Positions 25,020 through 35,039 of a stretch of 64,000 nucleotides of DNA are shown one piece after another. Under the pieces are notes generated by a model. That model saw nothing but the letters and a program-made list of their open reading frames with translations, had not been told where the DNA came from and searched no databases. This stretch comes from Spisula solida. Its lineage: Eukaryota; Mollusca; Bivalvia; Venerida; Mactridae. The stretch covers positions 36,758,551 to 36,822,550 of the forward strand of contig OX365945.1 of assembly GCA_947247005.1 (NCBI GenBank), given 5' to 3'. Made by a program: the position numbers and the translations under genes. Numbering within the stretch: the first letter of the stretch is position 1; each line of letters opens with the position of its first letter.

Positions 25020-25840
25020 TTTTCACTATATAAGAAAGATTGGTAAATGTTATTGTATGACAATTGAATGAAAGTTATGGCCCTGACCGGCTTCAGTTTG
25101 ACCTTCTCCTGTGAAATTGACTTTTGAGATACGACCCTGTGAGTTGGGCATGACACTCCGCCTTATTGAGGTTAACATGCATGCTTAATATAAGAACGAT
25201 TGGTCCATGTATGACAAAGTTATGGTCTGTACAAGCTTCAATTAGACCTCCAACTGTGACCTTGACATTTGGGATAGGAGCCTTGTGGTTGGGCATGGCA
25301 CTCTTCCTCGTGGAAATGAACATTCATGCCAAATATAAGCAAGATTGGTCAAAGTTATGGTCCGGGCAATATCGGACGTACGGACAGTTGCGCACGCATG
25401 CCCATACACAAAAGTGTTAAATTGCTGCTTTTGATTGAAAATGTGGCTGCTTGTGTCAAGGTCATTGTTACTAAAATAGAAAAAAAGATTTCCACTGATT
25501 ATCTTTTGTTTGAATTGAGATATATTGTTAAACACTGCTGTGTTGGTAATTTGTGTGAAGACGCGGTTCGTGATTGAAAGTTGGCCAGGTGAGGTCAAGG
25601 TCACTTTTACAAAACAGCATTGACAAAATACTGTTTGGCTGACATGAAAATCTGGTTTTCGTTTAACTTCATAGAGCGCTAACCTAGAACTTATCATTGA
25701 GGATGATTTACTAACTATTATAAAGAACAATTGAAGCAATCTTGGTGAAATTGTAAAAATATATATCATATTTCTGCTTGTATGCAGCATTGTTGATGAA
25801 AATTGTGCAAATACGGTCAAACAGTAGATTTTTCAATGTA
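25020..25840. repeat. centre of the long-TIR element, different tandem repeat
   Basis: From about 25030 to 25380 there are two to three units of roughly 150 bp with TTGGGCATGRCACTC, AANATAAGNANGATTGGTC and CAAAGTTATGGTC, ending in CGGACGTACGGACAG. This is a typical bivalve interspersed-core style. The remainder to 25840 has no recognised content. Confidence 0.6.
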
Positions 25841-25849
25841 TCTTGCTAC

Positions 25850-27266
25850 GTTACCATGGTAACGTCCATTTTAACATGGCCATGTCTCAGTTAAAAATGG
25901 AGCACATATCAATAAAGATGATTACCAAACTATATCAATAACATATATCTGCTTGTATGCAGCATTGTTGATGAAAATTGTGAAAATTCGGTCAAACGGT
26001 AGATTTTTTGTTGTTTCTTGCTAGGTTACCATGGAAGCTTCCATTATAACATGGCCATGCCTCGGATAGAAATGGAGCACATATCAATAAAGATGATTAC
26101 CAAACTATATCAATAACATATATCTGCTTGTATGCAGCGTTATTGTTGAAAATGTGAAAATACGATCAAAAGATGGATTTTTCTTCCTTTCTTGCTTGGT
26201 TACCATGGCAACTTCCATTATAACATGGTTGTTCATCAATTAGAAATATAGCACTTATCAAATAGGATGATTAAATAACTAGATCAATAATAAGTATATA
26301 CTAGTATGGAGCATTATTGGTGATAATTGAAGGCATACTGTAATTAAGAGGATTTTCGCCTTCCTTCTTGCTTAGTCACCATGGCAACAACCATAATAAA
26401 TGGTCATAGATCAGTACGAAATGGATCACTGTTGTATTAGGATGATTAACAAACTAAATCAATAACATATATTGGCTTGATTGCAGCATTTTTAATGAAA
26501 ATTGTAAAAATAAGGTCAAAAAGTGCCCTTTTCCTTCTTTCATCCTCGGTTACCATGGTAACTTCCATAATAACATTGGCTTTCCTCAGTTAGAAATGGA
26601 GCACATATCAATACATATGATTGCCAAACTGTATCAATAACATATATCTGCTTGTATGCAGCATTATTGATGAAAATTGTGAAAATACAATCAAAATGTG
26701 GATTTTTATTCCTTTTTTGCTTGGTTACCATGGTAACTTTTATAATAACATGGTTCTTCACCAGTTTTATATAAATCACTTATCAATTAGGATGATTAAC
26801 AATTAAGATCAATACTAAATATCTACTGGTATGGAGCATTATTTGTGATAATTGAAAGCATACAGTAATTAAGCTGATTTTCGCCTTCCTTCTTGCAAGG
26901 TTACCATGGTAACTACCATAATAACATGGTCATACACCAGTTAGAAATGGAGCACTATTCTATTAGGATGATCAACACGATATATAAAGAACATATGTCT
27001 GCAAGTATGCAGCATGATTGGTGAAAGTTGTGAAAATACGGTCAAAAAGTGCCCTTTTCCTTCTTTCATCATTGGTTACCATGGTAACTACCAGATTAAC
27101 CAAGCCACACATCAGCCATAATTGAAGCACTATCTTTTCTGAAACAATGTTATATAATATATACAACAAAATTACAGGAGTCACGAATTGTAAGTTGTTA
27201 ACATTCATTTGAACATTTTTCACCTACATCCTTTTTCTGCACCGTTTGCTTGGTAACCATGGTAAT
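25850..27266 (-). repeat. about 175-bp tandem units, right (inverted) block
   Basis: About nine units, reverse-complementary to the left block: CATNTCTGCTTGTATGCAGC, AAAATTGTGAAAATACGGTC, CTTTCTTGCTNGGTTACCAT in that order. Spacing of palindromes is 174-178 bp. Confidence 0.9.
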
Positions 27267-28401
27267 GGAAAAGTAATTATTCATTTATTTTTTAACACAC
27301 TTAACATGAGTTTCTATCGGACATATGCAAGGAAGAATCACACAAATAAACTACTTTTTTTCGATTTATACACGAAATAGTGTTCACAAGAAGTCCAGCG
27401 TAGTGTTAAAAAAGTGGGTGGGGTTCGTTTTAAACATGTTTTTTTCAAATATCTTGTGATCATTTATCATAAATTTACCATTAAACACTTAATTGTGTCA
27501 GTTGCTTTGTTTTAATGCTTTGCCGATGTTAAATTATGAAAATTTCAACCATATATTTCGATTATTGTGGAATCTATAAAAAAATACTATTTTTGTAAAA
27601 ATGAAAAAAGCCATTTTTTGGCATTATTTTACAAAAAATATATTGTTTGCACCATGGCGAAACCTTTCAGACAATAAACACCTACATTAACTGTTTTCAA
27701 ATATATGGATGTGATATCTGGATCCGCTCCAATTCTCATTTAAATACATTTTGAAACACCACACTTTTTCATTTTTCTAGTAAACGACGAATTTGAGATA
27801 GGGGGTCCCAAAAAAATTAGTATAACGAAATTCTCAAATCACTTGAAGCATATGTTTTGTTCAGAAATAGTTCTATAATAGTTTATGTAACATAATTAGT
27901 GACATGTAAGGGTGCATCATGACAATTTTCGTCGCGATTTCATCTTAAAAAAGCTTAAAAATTGCAAAATTAATTGTTATAAAAAGTGAAAAATAGCGAA
28001 AAATTTTCTCGGTTGCCATAGCAACGGTAGTGAAAATAAAGTTTTGACCCCAGAAATCATTTATGTAGGTGAATACTAAAAAAGGGGCAAAATATTTTGA
28101 AAATCTGAGACTATGCGTGGACAACCATGTCTGATATTGCCTGGTTCAAATGTAGAACTACAATTAAATAGCGAGTACCGATTGTGACGTCACAGTCAGA
28201 TTTTACGAAGATAAGCGAGCGCGCTGCCGGAAATTTCCGATATCAGCGGTATCGGTAAATGTGCACTACGCGTATATGATTAGTCGACATAAATATCGTT
28301 AATACTCGTAAAATATCGAAATTTTCGTTTCTGATGTTAAAGATAGATATTTATTGGCCTAAATATATAATGGAAATAAAGTCAGTCAATAGTCCCCTTA
28401 A

Positions 28402-29968
28402 AATAGAATCAATAGATATCTATTTTTCCTTAGTTTAGAGCTTTATCAAAATCTTGTTACATATAGTAATTACATAATGTCATTATAGCAGGTTTTCCTG
28501 GAGACTGGCTCATATATTGGCATCCAAAGCAAAGTACCAAAGAGCAAACTGTTTTACCAATAGACAGAGTTTAGCTCACCGGAGCTATTTCGTCCGCCCA
28601 ATTCATTCGAACGGATGATGTAGCTCACAAACATAGTGGCCATTTATTGACAGAACGTCACTAGATTTATACTTGTTTGGTCCTCATTCAGATTCCTATT
28701 TTTACAAACAAACGCACGGCTTGTTTTATGTATATTTTAAAGCTACAAAGCGAATTTTGTAAACCTTCTTCTTCTGCTGGGCCAATATCAAAAGATTTCC
28801 TAAATTCCTATACTCTAAAACCGCAGGCCGGAAAATCATACCTGTTTTATAAATACGAAAATTCTATCCGTTTCAAATTGCTGTCAACGGTGGATTTTTG
28901 CATAACTAGGTCAAATATTTTAATAAGTAATTCGGACATTATTTAGCCGAACTAAATTCAATTTCAAGGATGAGTTTGAAAAACTCCAAGGGATTTAGAT
29001 GATAAAGCTATTACAATTGAGACTTATTCAATGCCATTTCGTGTGCTTTAGGTAATATATTTAATAAAAAAACCTATGAAAACCCGTAGTATACCGGCTG
29101 TTATACAATGGCTTGGAGTTCTGACGTTAGAAATTAACCACAAAGGCCATAGGCATGTGTCGTTAATAACAAAGCGTCAGAACTACGTTTTTTTAATTAT
29201 TTTATTTCGATTCTAACTTGATTTAAGCGCGCAATTATATATTAAGCCAGTGTAACTTTGCGAGAGTATGGTGCTTACTTTACTTGTTTACCTGCATGAC
29301 GTCATAAAAAACGACGTGACATCACTTCCATTGGTGTATATCAAACGTTATACAACGCTATGTTTGTTCTTTGTCTATATAGGCAAACTCGATGGTCATG
29401 GTAGTGTAGGTGTTTTATATATAGGCGATGCTGTACATAATATATTACGCAAATGAATTTAACGTAAATGGACGTCGGATATTTAAAACATAATAGCAGA
29501 AACATTTTTTCAATAGAATCAATTCACGATATGAAAATGTTAATGCCAGTATTGGTTTTATATCGAAAGCTTACAATTCAGCAATAAAAAGGTAATTAGA
29601 TCTACATGTATCTGATAAACATATTGACGTGTGCTTGTGTGGTATTCTTGTATCAATTTTGTAAAGCATCAACATTTTATATGTTAACTTCGTTTGTGCT
29701 GTGTGTCTCAATCCTTAACTAAACACGACGTATTTTCATCTCCGAAATAGCGCGCACGTCATTTGCTTATTTCTACGTTTTACGACCTTGAGGTCATGTT
29801 TTCTTTGGCTGCCACGAATCCATGCCCGGGGATACATCGCCGTAAAAATGTGTTCGTATCTAAATGATTATTTCACTCAAAAAGTGTGCACTTAAAACAT
29901 TCGTTGAGTAAATAACACTCGACAACATCATTGAATGAAATATATGCAGGTATGAAATAAAAACAGAA
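28402..29968. other. intronic stretch, no gene seen
   Basis: Between element A and the 51-bp array. It contains an open frame at 28677-28946 plus (89 codons) with no recognised motif, and TTTCACTCAAAAAGTGTGCA near 29872, similar to TTTCACTCAAAAATGTGCGA at 36358, so it may share an old repeat with the 36-kb region. Confidence 0.45.
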
Positions 29969-30224
29969 CTTTCTATTATAGGTTTACATGGTACTTGACA
30001 TCATCAGTCATACAGTCGACTCTCTATTATAGGTGTACATGGTACTTGACATCATCAGTCATACAGTCGACTTTCTATTATAGGTTTACATGGTACTTGA
30101 CATCATCAGTCATACAGTCGACTTTCTATTATAGGTGTACATGGTACTTGACATCATCAGTCATACAGTCGACTTTCTATTATAGGTTTACATGGTACTT
30201 GACATCATCAGTCATACAGTCGAC
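29969..30224. repeat. 51-bp minisatellite
   Basis: Five units of 51 bp, TTTCTATTATAGGTKTACAT followed by GGTACTTGACATCATCAGTC and ATACAGTCGAC, alternating between GGTTTACAT and GGTGTACAT versions. Period divisible by three, which explains the 111-codon frame starting at 29995. Confidence 0.95.
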
Positions 30225-30534
30225 ATTTATGTACATTTGTATACTGCCGATTTCATATTTCAAAGATGCATTCAGACAATTTCTTACCAAGTCAATGTTC
30301 AACCGAATAAGGCTCGCATGTAAGCTCTAATATTCGTAGGGTGAAACAAATATTTCTCCGAATATTGCTTACATATAAATAATAAGCGATATTCGTAGTG
30401 TGAAAAAATATTACCCCGAATGCCATATTCGTTCGACGCGAGCCAAATTCGGTTCTACATACCAGGCTAATAAACAATTGAAATTGATTTAACGGCGACA
30501 ATATAAAATACCTAGAACAAATGAAATCACTTAC

Positions 30535-30698
30535 TCGAAGTTTTCTTCTATTAGAAAGTCTACATCATCTGCAATAGACCGTTTTTTGCCTCCGTCGCGT
30601 CGGCGTTGGCCGCTAAAGAAAATACCCTCCGTCTCAGAAATAGTAAACAACATTATCATTAATATCAACAAAGAACTTCCTAGGAATGAAACATTCAT
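30535..30698 (-). CDS. first exon of a small secreted, dibasic-rich peptide
   Basis: ATG at 30698 opens 54 codons plus two nucleotides before a consensus donor (GTAAGT at 30534-30529). Residues 1-25 form a clear signal peptide (MNVSFLGSSL, hydrophobic LLILMIMLF, then SETEG as a plausible cleavage region). The mature part begins IFFSGQRRRDGGKKR and continues SIADDVDFLIEENF, with RRR and KKR sites typical of processed secretory precursors. The phase-2 end fits the one-nucleotide lead of the exon at 17482-17557, giving 79 residues in all, followed by TAA. The intron would be 13 kb and full of transposons. No family recognised; neuropeptide-like, antimicrobial or other secreted peptide are all open. 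Confidence 0.6.
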
Positions 30699-30699
30699 A

Positions 30700-32840
30700 G
30701 TTGCGATATGACAGACAGACTACTATAAGCTCTAACTTTTCGGGTGTTTGCCAATGTTCACAAATGTATAATCAATGTAAATATTTTAACCCGTCAGAAA
30801 GATATGATCAAATAAAATGTTTAGTGAACCAATCCCTACCAAGATGTTAAGATTTGTTTTGAATATGTTCGCAACATGAACATTAACGCGTTTAAACGTA
30901 GAAGCATCCATCCATACATAATAATATACAAGTAAATGTAGTAAACACTTAGTGTTGATAACTTACACGTTTGCGTATTTCACATTTCAATTTTAATACG
31001 TATTCGATTATAAACTAGTAAACAGGTAAAACTATCGGGTTTGTTTACAAGAAAACCACCTCTGGGAGCAGTTCGTACGGATTGATACATCCGAACATAT
31101 GTAAATTGATAAACATTGCGTATGTATTAGAGGCAGCATTTTACATTAAATAATCTTAAGTCTTTGCCAGGGTGACATTTTTCTAGACCTCTATGTCATG
31201 TTTCAATATGGGTCATCTTGGGTCAAACACTAGGTCACACAATATCATGACACTGGAAAGGTAGCACTTATATTACAGAAACAAAATGTAAACATCACTT
31301 GTCAATAACACTGGCCAAGGACAATAACTGACTATAATATGATTTTAATTTGAGTAATGCCTCTTTTCAACTCCCGGTATAAGTAATTTTGATTAAAGTT
31401 TACATGAAACTTATTTTATCACAGCTATATTTCAATAACTAGTGAATGTATTTGAGTTTATATTAGCTTTTTGGTTCAATTATGTACACCGTATGACCTG
31501 TTTTAAACTTAATTTCACTGCAAATGGCTTCGAATAGTCGAATGCGCTGTCCAGTGACAAGTCTTGTTTACTTATGCTGATATATTTGTAGATTGAAGGC
31601 CAGTACAGCCACCCGAAACATTGCCTTGATGCGTACTTTTCAAGATTTAGGATACGAAATGGACTAGGATACGACGGTCATTTAATGTATAATGCAACCT
31701 ATCACATCAATTCTTAGATATAACATTAATTGTTCCAGCATTGTTATAAACATTCAAAGTATCTTCCCTGGTGGTCAATGATCGAATCTGTTGGCGCTTT
31801 GATTTCTATATATAAATGAGAAGGGACGATATAGGTTTTTCTTAATTATAACGAAAAACTAGACAAGCAAACTCTTAAGTGCGAAAAGGTCTGTAATCTT
31901 TAATATCTTATGCATAAGGTGATACTAATTTCATGTATCTTAATAAATTATGAAGATGATATTTTATACCACTTTTCTAGTGATGTTTTTCCTTTTTTGT
32001 GTCAATAAAATCTGAGCGAATGTCCAAACATGGGTATCTTTAACCAGGATTTTGTAAATTAACCCTTAGGTGCGAATGGGTCCTTACATTTAGGTTCATT
32101 TTGACTAAAATTTACAATTTTGTCATTCTTAACAGTTGTTGTTGTAGTAGTAGCTTGGCAGACGTTCGCTCTAGCTCATGTATATCGGTAATTACCTGTT
32201 TCATTACTGTTTTATAACAACAACAAGTAATACACTTTATATAAGTGGTTGGGGTGAGTTAATACGAGCAGTTATATTTTTCACTTTGATTTTAATTGTT
32301 TCAAAATTGAACAATTTGCTTGACAAAAGGGAATTACGTAGTAAACGAATAAAATACTTGCATCAAAACTAACTGATGAACTGAAATATGTAAGATTTCA
32401 TCAGCGGAAACATTCGCTTCGGGTAGCGCATTTTTTACGCATGTACTCCGTAAAATGGCATTTTAGGTATAAATTGACTTTGTTTCCTTGAATTTAGTGT
32501 TGTTTCGTTGGCTCTCCTTTTCATAAATAACATGAATTTATGTTTACGTATTTACGAGAAGCTCATAGAAGTACCCCTGTCTCTGAGTAACGTCATTTGT
32601 TTGTCTAACCCAAAACCCAAGCACCATCTCCTTTCACACATGATGTTTTAAATAGGCAAGAAAATATGCAATCGCATCCTTTGTTACGACTTGAAAGTCG
32701 CCTTTTTCTTCAAAAAGGTATGCGTTTTATTTGCATACCTAAAACGCGTTTCATGGAAACATTTCTATCTGCAGATTACTAGGACTCCATGAATATGTCT
32801 AACTTTAAACCTTTCACGAAGGCAGATTTGAAGCTTGTGT
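30700..32840. other. 5' flank of the secreted-peptide gene and intergenic sequence
   Basis: No exon recognised. 31170-31260 has a repeat-like look (GGGTCATCTTGGGTCAAACA). Short frames such as 32178-32372 plus have no recognisable motif. Confidence 0.5.
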
Positions 32841-33430
32841 TTTACATTGTCTTGTAGTGCCCGTAAATGTTATATGTTATAATGGTGGGTTTTGGCGATA
32901 ACTATCTGGTTTGATTATCAGCACATGTCTGGTTTCTCCAGACGCCAAAACCCATATTTACGTTTGAGTTGTTTTAGGATGGCACAGTTGCAACAATAAC
33001 TTGGAAAGCGATCTAGCGTTGACTCAACCATAGTTTAACCACTGAAGGTTTTCGCAGTCTCTAGTTGAATAATGATGACCATGTTTAGCGCCAAAGCACA
33101 TCCCTTGTTGCTCTGACTTATGATAGGTATTGGGAAGTGTCTGTGCTACTCGATGGGCGCTGTAAATGTTTTATTTTTTTCATAACCTGTCACTACTGCG
33201 GTCTTTTTGGGTTGTGGGTGAGCATTTTCATGACAGGAAACTTTTATTTATACTGTCCTGTTCCATAAGACTGTATGTGGGGTAAGTGTGATATCTAGGG
33301 CACTATGAAACGTCGAACCCGTGAAAATTTCCATCGTCCGAACCTAGTCGGAAGCAGTTACCTTCATTTATGTATTTTGTCTACCTCATGGTTAAAAAAT
33401 AATAAATAACATTACAAAAATGATTTTATG
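32840..33430 (+). mobile_element. Penelope-like element remnant (3' part)
   Basis: Plus-strand sequence matching the reverse complement of 62880-63250, downstream of a Penelope-like reverse transcriptase. Shared words include TTTTACATTGTCTTGT, TTGTTGCTCTGACTT, GCTACTCGATGG and CCTGTCACT, then GGGTAAGTGT. About 235 bp with a 12-bp inverted pair, TGGGTTTTGGCG / CGCCAAAACCCA (about 32886-32952), are inserted relative to the 63-kb copy. No reverse transcriptase remains here. Confidence 0.7.
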
Positions 33431-34939
33431 TGCCTTTTTGCAGCTGCGGAGTCCGGTGCATCTATCCAAGGGGCACGTGTATACTGCTGTTAGTTCTCGG
33501 GATTCGTTCTTGTCTGCTGGCTCTAGCTCTGGATATGTATGAGCGACTGAGGCGACAGGTTGTGGGGGTATGTTGTCTGCTGGCTCTAGCTCTGGATATG
33601 TATGAGCGACTGAGGCGACAGGTTGTGGGGGTATGTTGTCTGCTGGCTCTAGCTCTGGATATGTATGACCGACTGAGGCGACAGGTTGTGGGAGTATGTT
33701 GTCTGCTGGCTCTAGCTCTGGATATGTATGACCGACTGAGGCGACAGGTTGTGGGGGTATGTTGTCTGCTGGCTCTAGCTCTGGATATGTATGACCGACT
33801 GAGGCGACATGTTGTGGGAGTATGTTGTCTGCTGGCTCTAGCTCTGGATATGTATGACCGACTGAGGCGACATGTTGTGGGGGTATGTTATCTGCTGGCT
33901 CTAGCTGTTGATATGTATGACCGACTGAGGCGACAGGTTGTGGGAGTATGTTGTCTGCTGGCTCTAGCTGTGGATATGTATGACCGACTGAGGCGACATG
34001 TTGTGGGAGTATGTTGTCTGCTGGCTCTAGCTGTGGATATGTATGACCGACTGAGGCGACATGTTGTGGGAGTATGTTGTCTGCTGGCTCTAGCTCTGGA
34101 TATGTATGACCGACTGAGGCGACATGTTGTGGGGGTATGTTATCTGCTGGCTCTAGCTGTTGATATGTATGACCGACTGAGGCGACAGGTTGTGGGAGTA
34201 TGTTGTCTGCTGGCTCTAGCTGTGGATATGTATGACCGACTGAGGCGACATGTTGTGGGAGTATTTTGTCTGCTGGCTCTAGCTGTGGATATGTATGACC
34301 GACTGTGGCGACATGTTGTGGGAGTATGTTGTCTGCTGACTCTAGCTCTGGATATGTATGACCGACTGAGGCGACATGTTGTGGGAGTATGTTGTCTGCT
34401 GGCTCTAGCTGTGGATATGTATGACCGACTGAGGCGACATGCTGTGGGAGTAAGTTGTCGTACTCTGAGGCGACAGGTTGTGGGAGTATGTTGTCTGCTG
34501 GCTCTAGCTCTGGATATGTATGACCGACTGAGGCGACAGGTTGTGGGAGTATGTTGTCTGCTGGCTCTAGCTCTGGATATGTATGACCGACTGAGGCGAC
34601 AGGTTGTGGGAGTATGTTGTCTGCTGGCTCTAGCTGTGGATATTTATGACCGACTGAGGCGACAGGTTGTGGGGGTATGTTGTCTGCTGGCTCTAGCTCT
34701 GGATATGTATGCCCGACTGAGGCGACATGTTGTGGGAGTATGTTGTCTGCTGGCTCTAGCTCTGGATATGTATGACCGACTGAGGCGACAGGTTGTGGGA
34801 GTATGTTGTCGTGCTCATGTAGCTGTTCATTGCCTGTTTTCTTGTTTATTGTTGTACTTGTTCTTGGTACTTGTGCTTGTTGTCTGTGCTTTTGCTTTTT
34901 CGTTTGTTCTTTTTGTGCCTTTCGCCTTGGTGTTTCTGC
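33395..34939 (-). other. 515-codon antisense open frame over the same minisatellite, no ATG
   Basis: On the minus strand, codons are open from 34939 to a TAA at 33392-33394. It reads a basic lead (KKQKHRQQAQVPRTS, about 34850-34900), about 21 copies of HTYPELEPADNILPQPVASV plus one residue, and a C-terminus including DKNESRELTAVYTCPLDRC. No methionine precedes the repeats, so it would need an upstream exon; the sequence before it (GGTAAGCAG) is a weak acceptor. Each unit has a YPEL tyrosine motif. It could be a receptor-tail exon or chance. Confidence 0.25.
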
Positions 34940-35037
34940 TTACCATTTCTAAACTTCAACATAAATTACTAGAACATTGTGCCGGATCTGATTTAAAGCT
35001 CCAAAACATAAACGATAATATATTTCTAAATAATTAA
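33430..35037 (+). other. 535-codon open frame over a 63-bp minisatellite (coding status doubtful)
   Basis: The plus frame starts ATG at 33430, has 27 residues with a hydrophobic run (ILLLVLG), then about 21 repeats of a 21-residue unit (CLLALALDMYDRLRRQVVGV), then a strongly hydrophobic tail (LFSCLLLYLFLVLVLVVCAF) and ends near 35037. It follows a Penelope 3' remnant. As the unit is 63 bp, a frame without a stop in one unit stays open through all. Variants between units change residues in this frame about as often as in the opposite strand's frame, so there is no sign of selection. Confidence 0.3.
33511..34815. repeat. 63-bp minisatellite
   Basis: About 21 units of 63 bp, starting TGTCTGCTGGCTCTAGCTCT then GGATATGTATGACCGACTGA and GGCGACAGGTTGTGGGAGTA. 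One shortened unit at about 34441-34485. Unit variants (GAC/GAG, CAG/CAT, CTC/GTG/GTT, GGA/GGG) are shuffled along the array. Confidence 0.97.
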
Positions 35038-35039
35038 TC

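Larger units (their letters stand above)
21450..28025. promoter_or_regulatory. array of about 23 RFX X-box-like palindromes
   Basis: The RFX X-box consensus is GTNRCC, 0-3 nt, RGYAAC. Exact 14-bp matches start at 21450 (GTTGCCATGGCAAC), 22382, 22557, 24148, 24322, 24660, 24835, 25850, 26199, 26375, 26549, 26724, 26900, 27075 and 28012. One- or few-mismatch versions start at 22204, 23633, 23808, 23983, 24486, 24999, 26025 and 27253. Successive sites in the arrays are 164-178 bp apart once the MITE at 22729-23624 is removed. The match to the consensus is seen; binding is inference. Confidence 0.6.
21342..28133. mobile_element. 6.8-kb foldback-like element with >1-kb inverted repeats and X-box palindromes
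   Basis: Ends read CAGACATGGTTGTCCACGCA inwards on both sides. The inverted arms run about 1.4 kb (21342 to about 22725, and about 26745 to 28133) and match nearly throughout. Inside the arms and beyond them are tandem units of about 164-176 bp, each carrying a 14-bp palindrome of the GTTACCATGGTAAC type; the units point one way to 25012 and the other way from 25850. The centre (25020-25840) holds another repeat type. It interrupts element A copy 1 and is itself interrupted by a TTAA MITE (22729-23624). No transposase seen, so either non-autonomous or decayed. The open frame 25242-25820 minus is not convincing. Confidence 0.85.
18160..28397. mobile_element. TTAA-flanked DNA element A, copy 1, interrupted by two insertions
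   Basis: Flanked by TTAA at 18156-18159 and 28398-28401. Termini AGGGACTATT and AATAGTCCCC point inwards. After removing the hAT-like insertion (18675-19722) and the 6.8-kb long-TIR element (21342-28133), about 2.4 kb remain, matching copy 2 (60135-62577, opposite orientation) along its length, including the GTGACGTCACA words near both ends. TTAA duplications fit the piggyBac and Kolobok superfamilies, but no transposase is visible. The whole nest lies in the proposed intron of the secreted-peptide gene. Confidence 0.85.

Noticed and set aside
25242..25820. 192-codon minus-strand frame in the centre of the X-box element
   Set aside because: Covers two different repeat types, has no domain or transposase motif, and a stop-free run of this length is plausible in repeated sequence.
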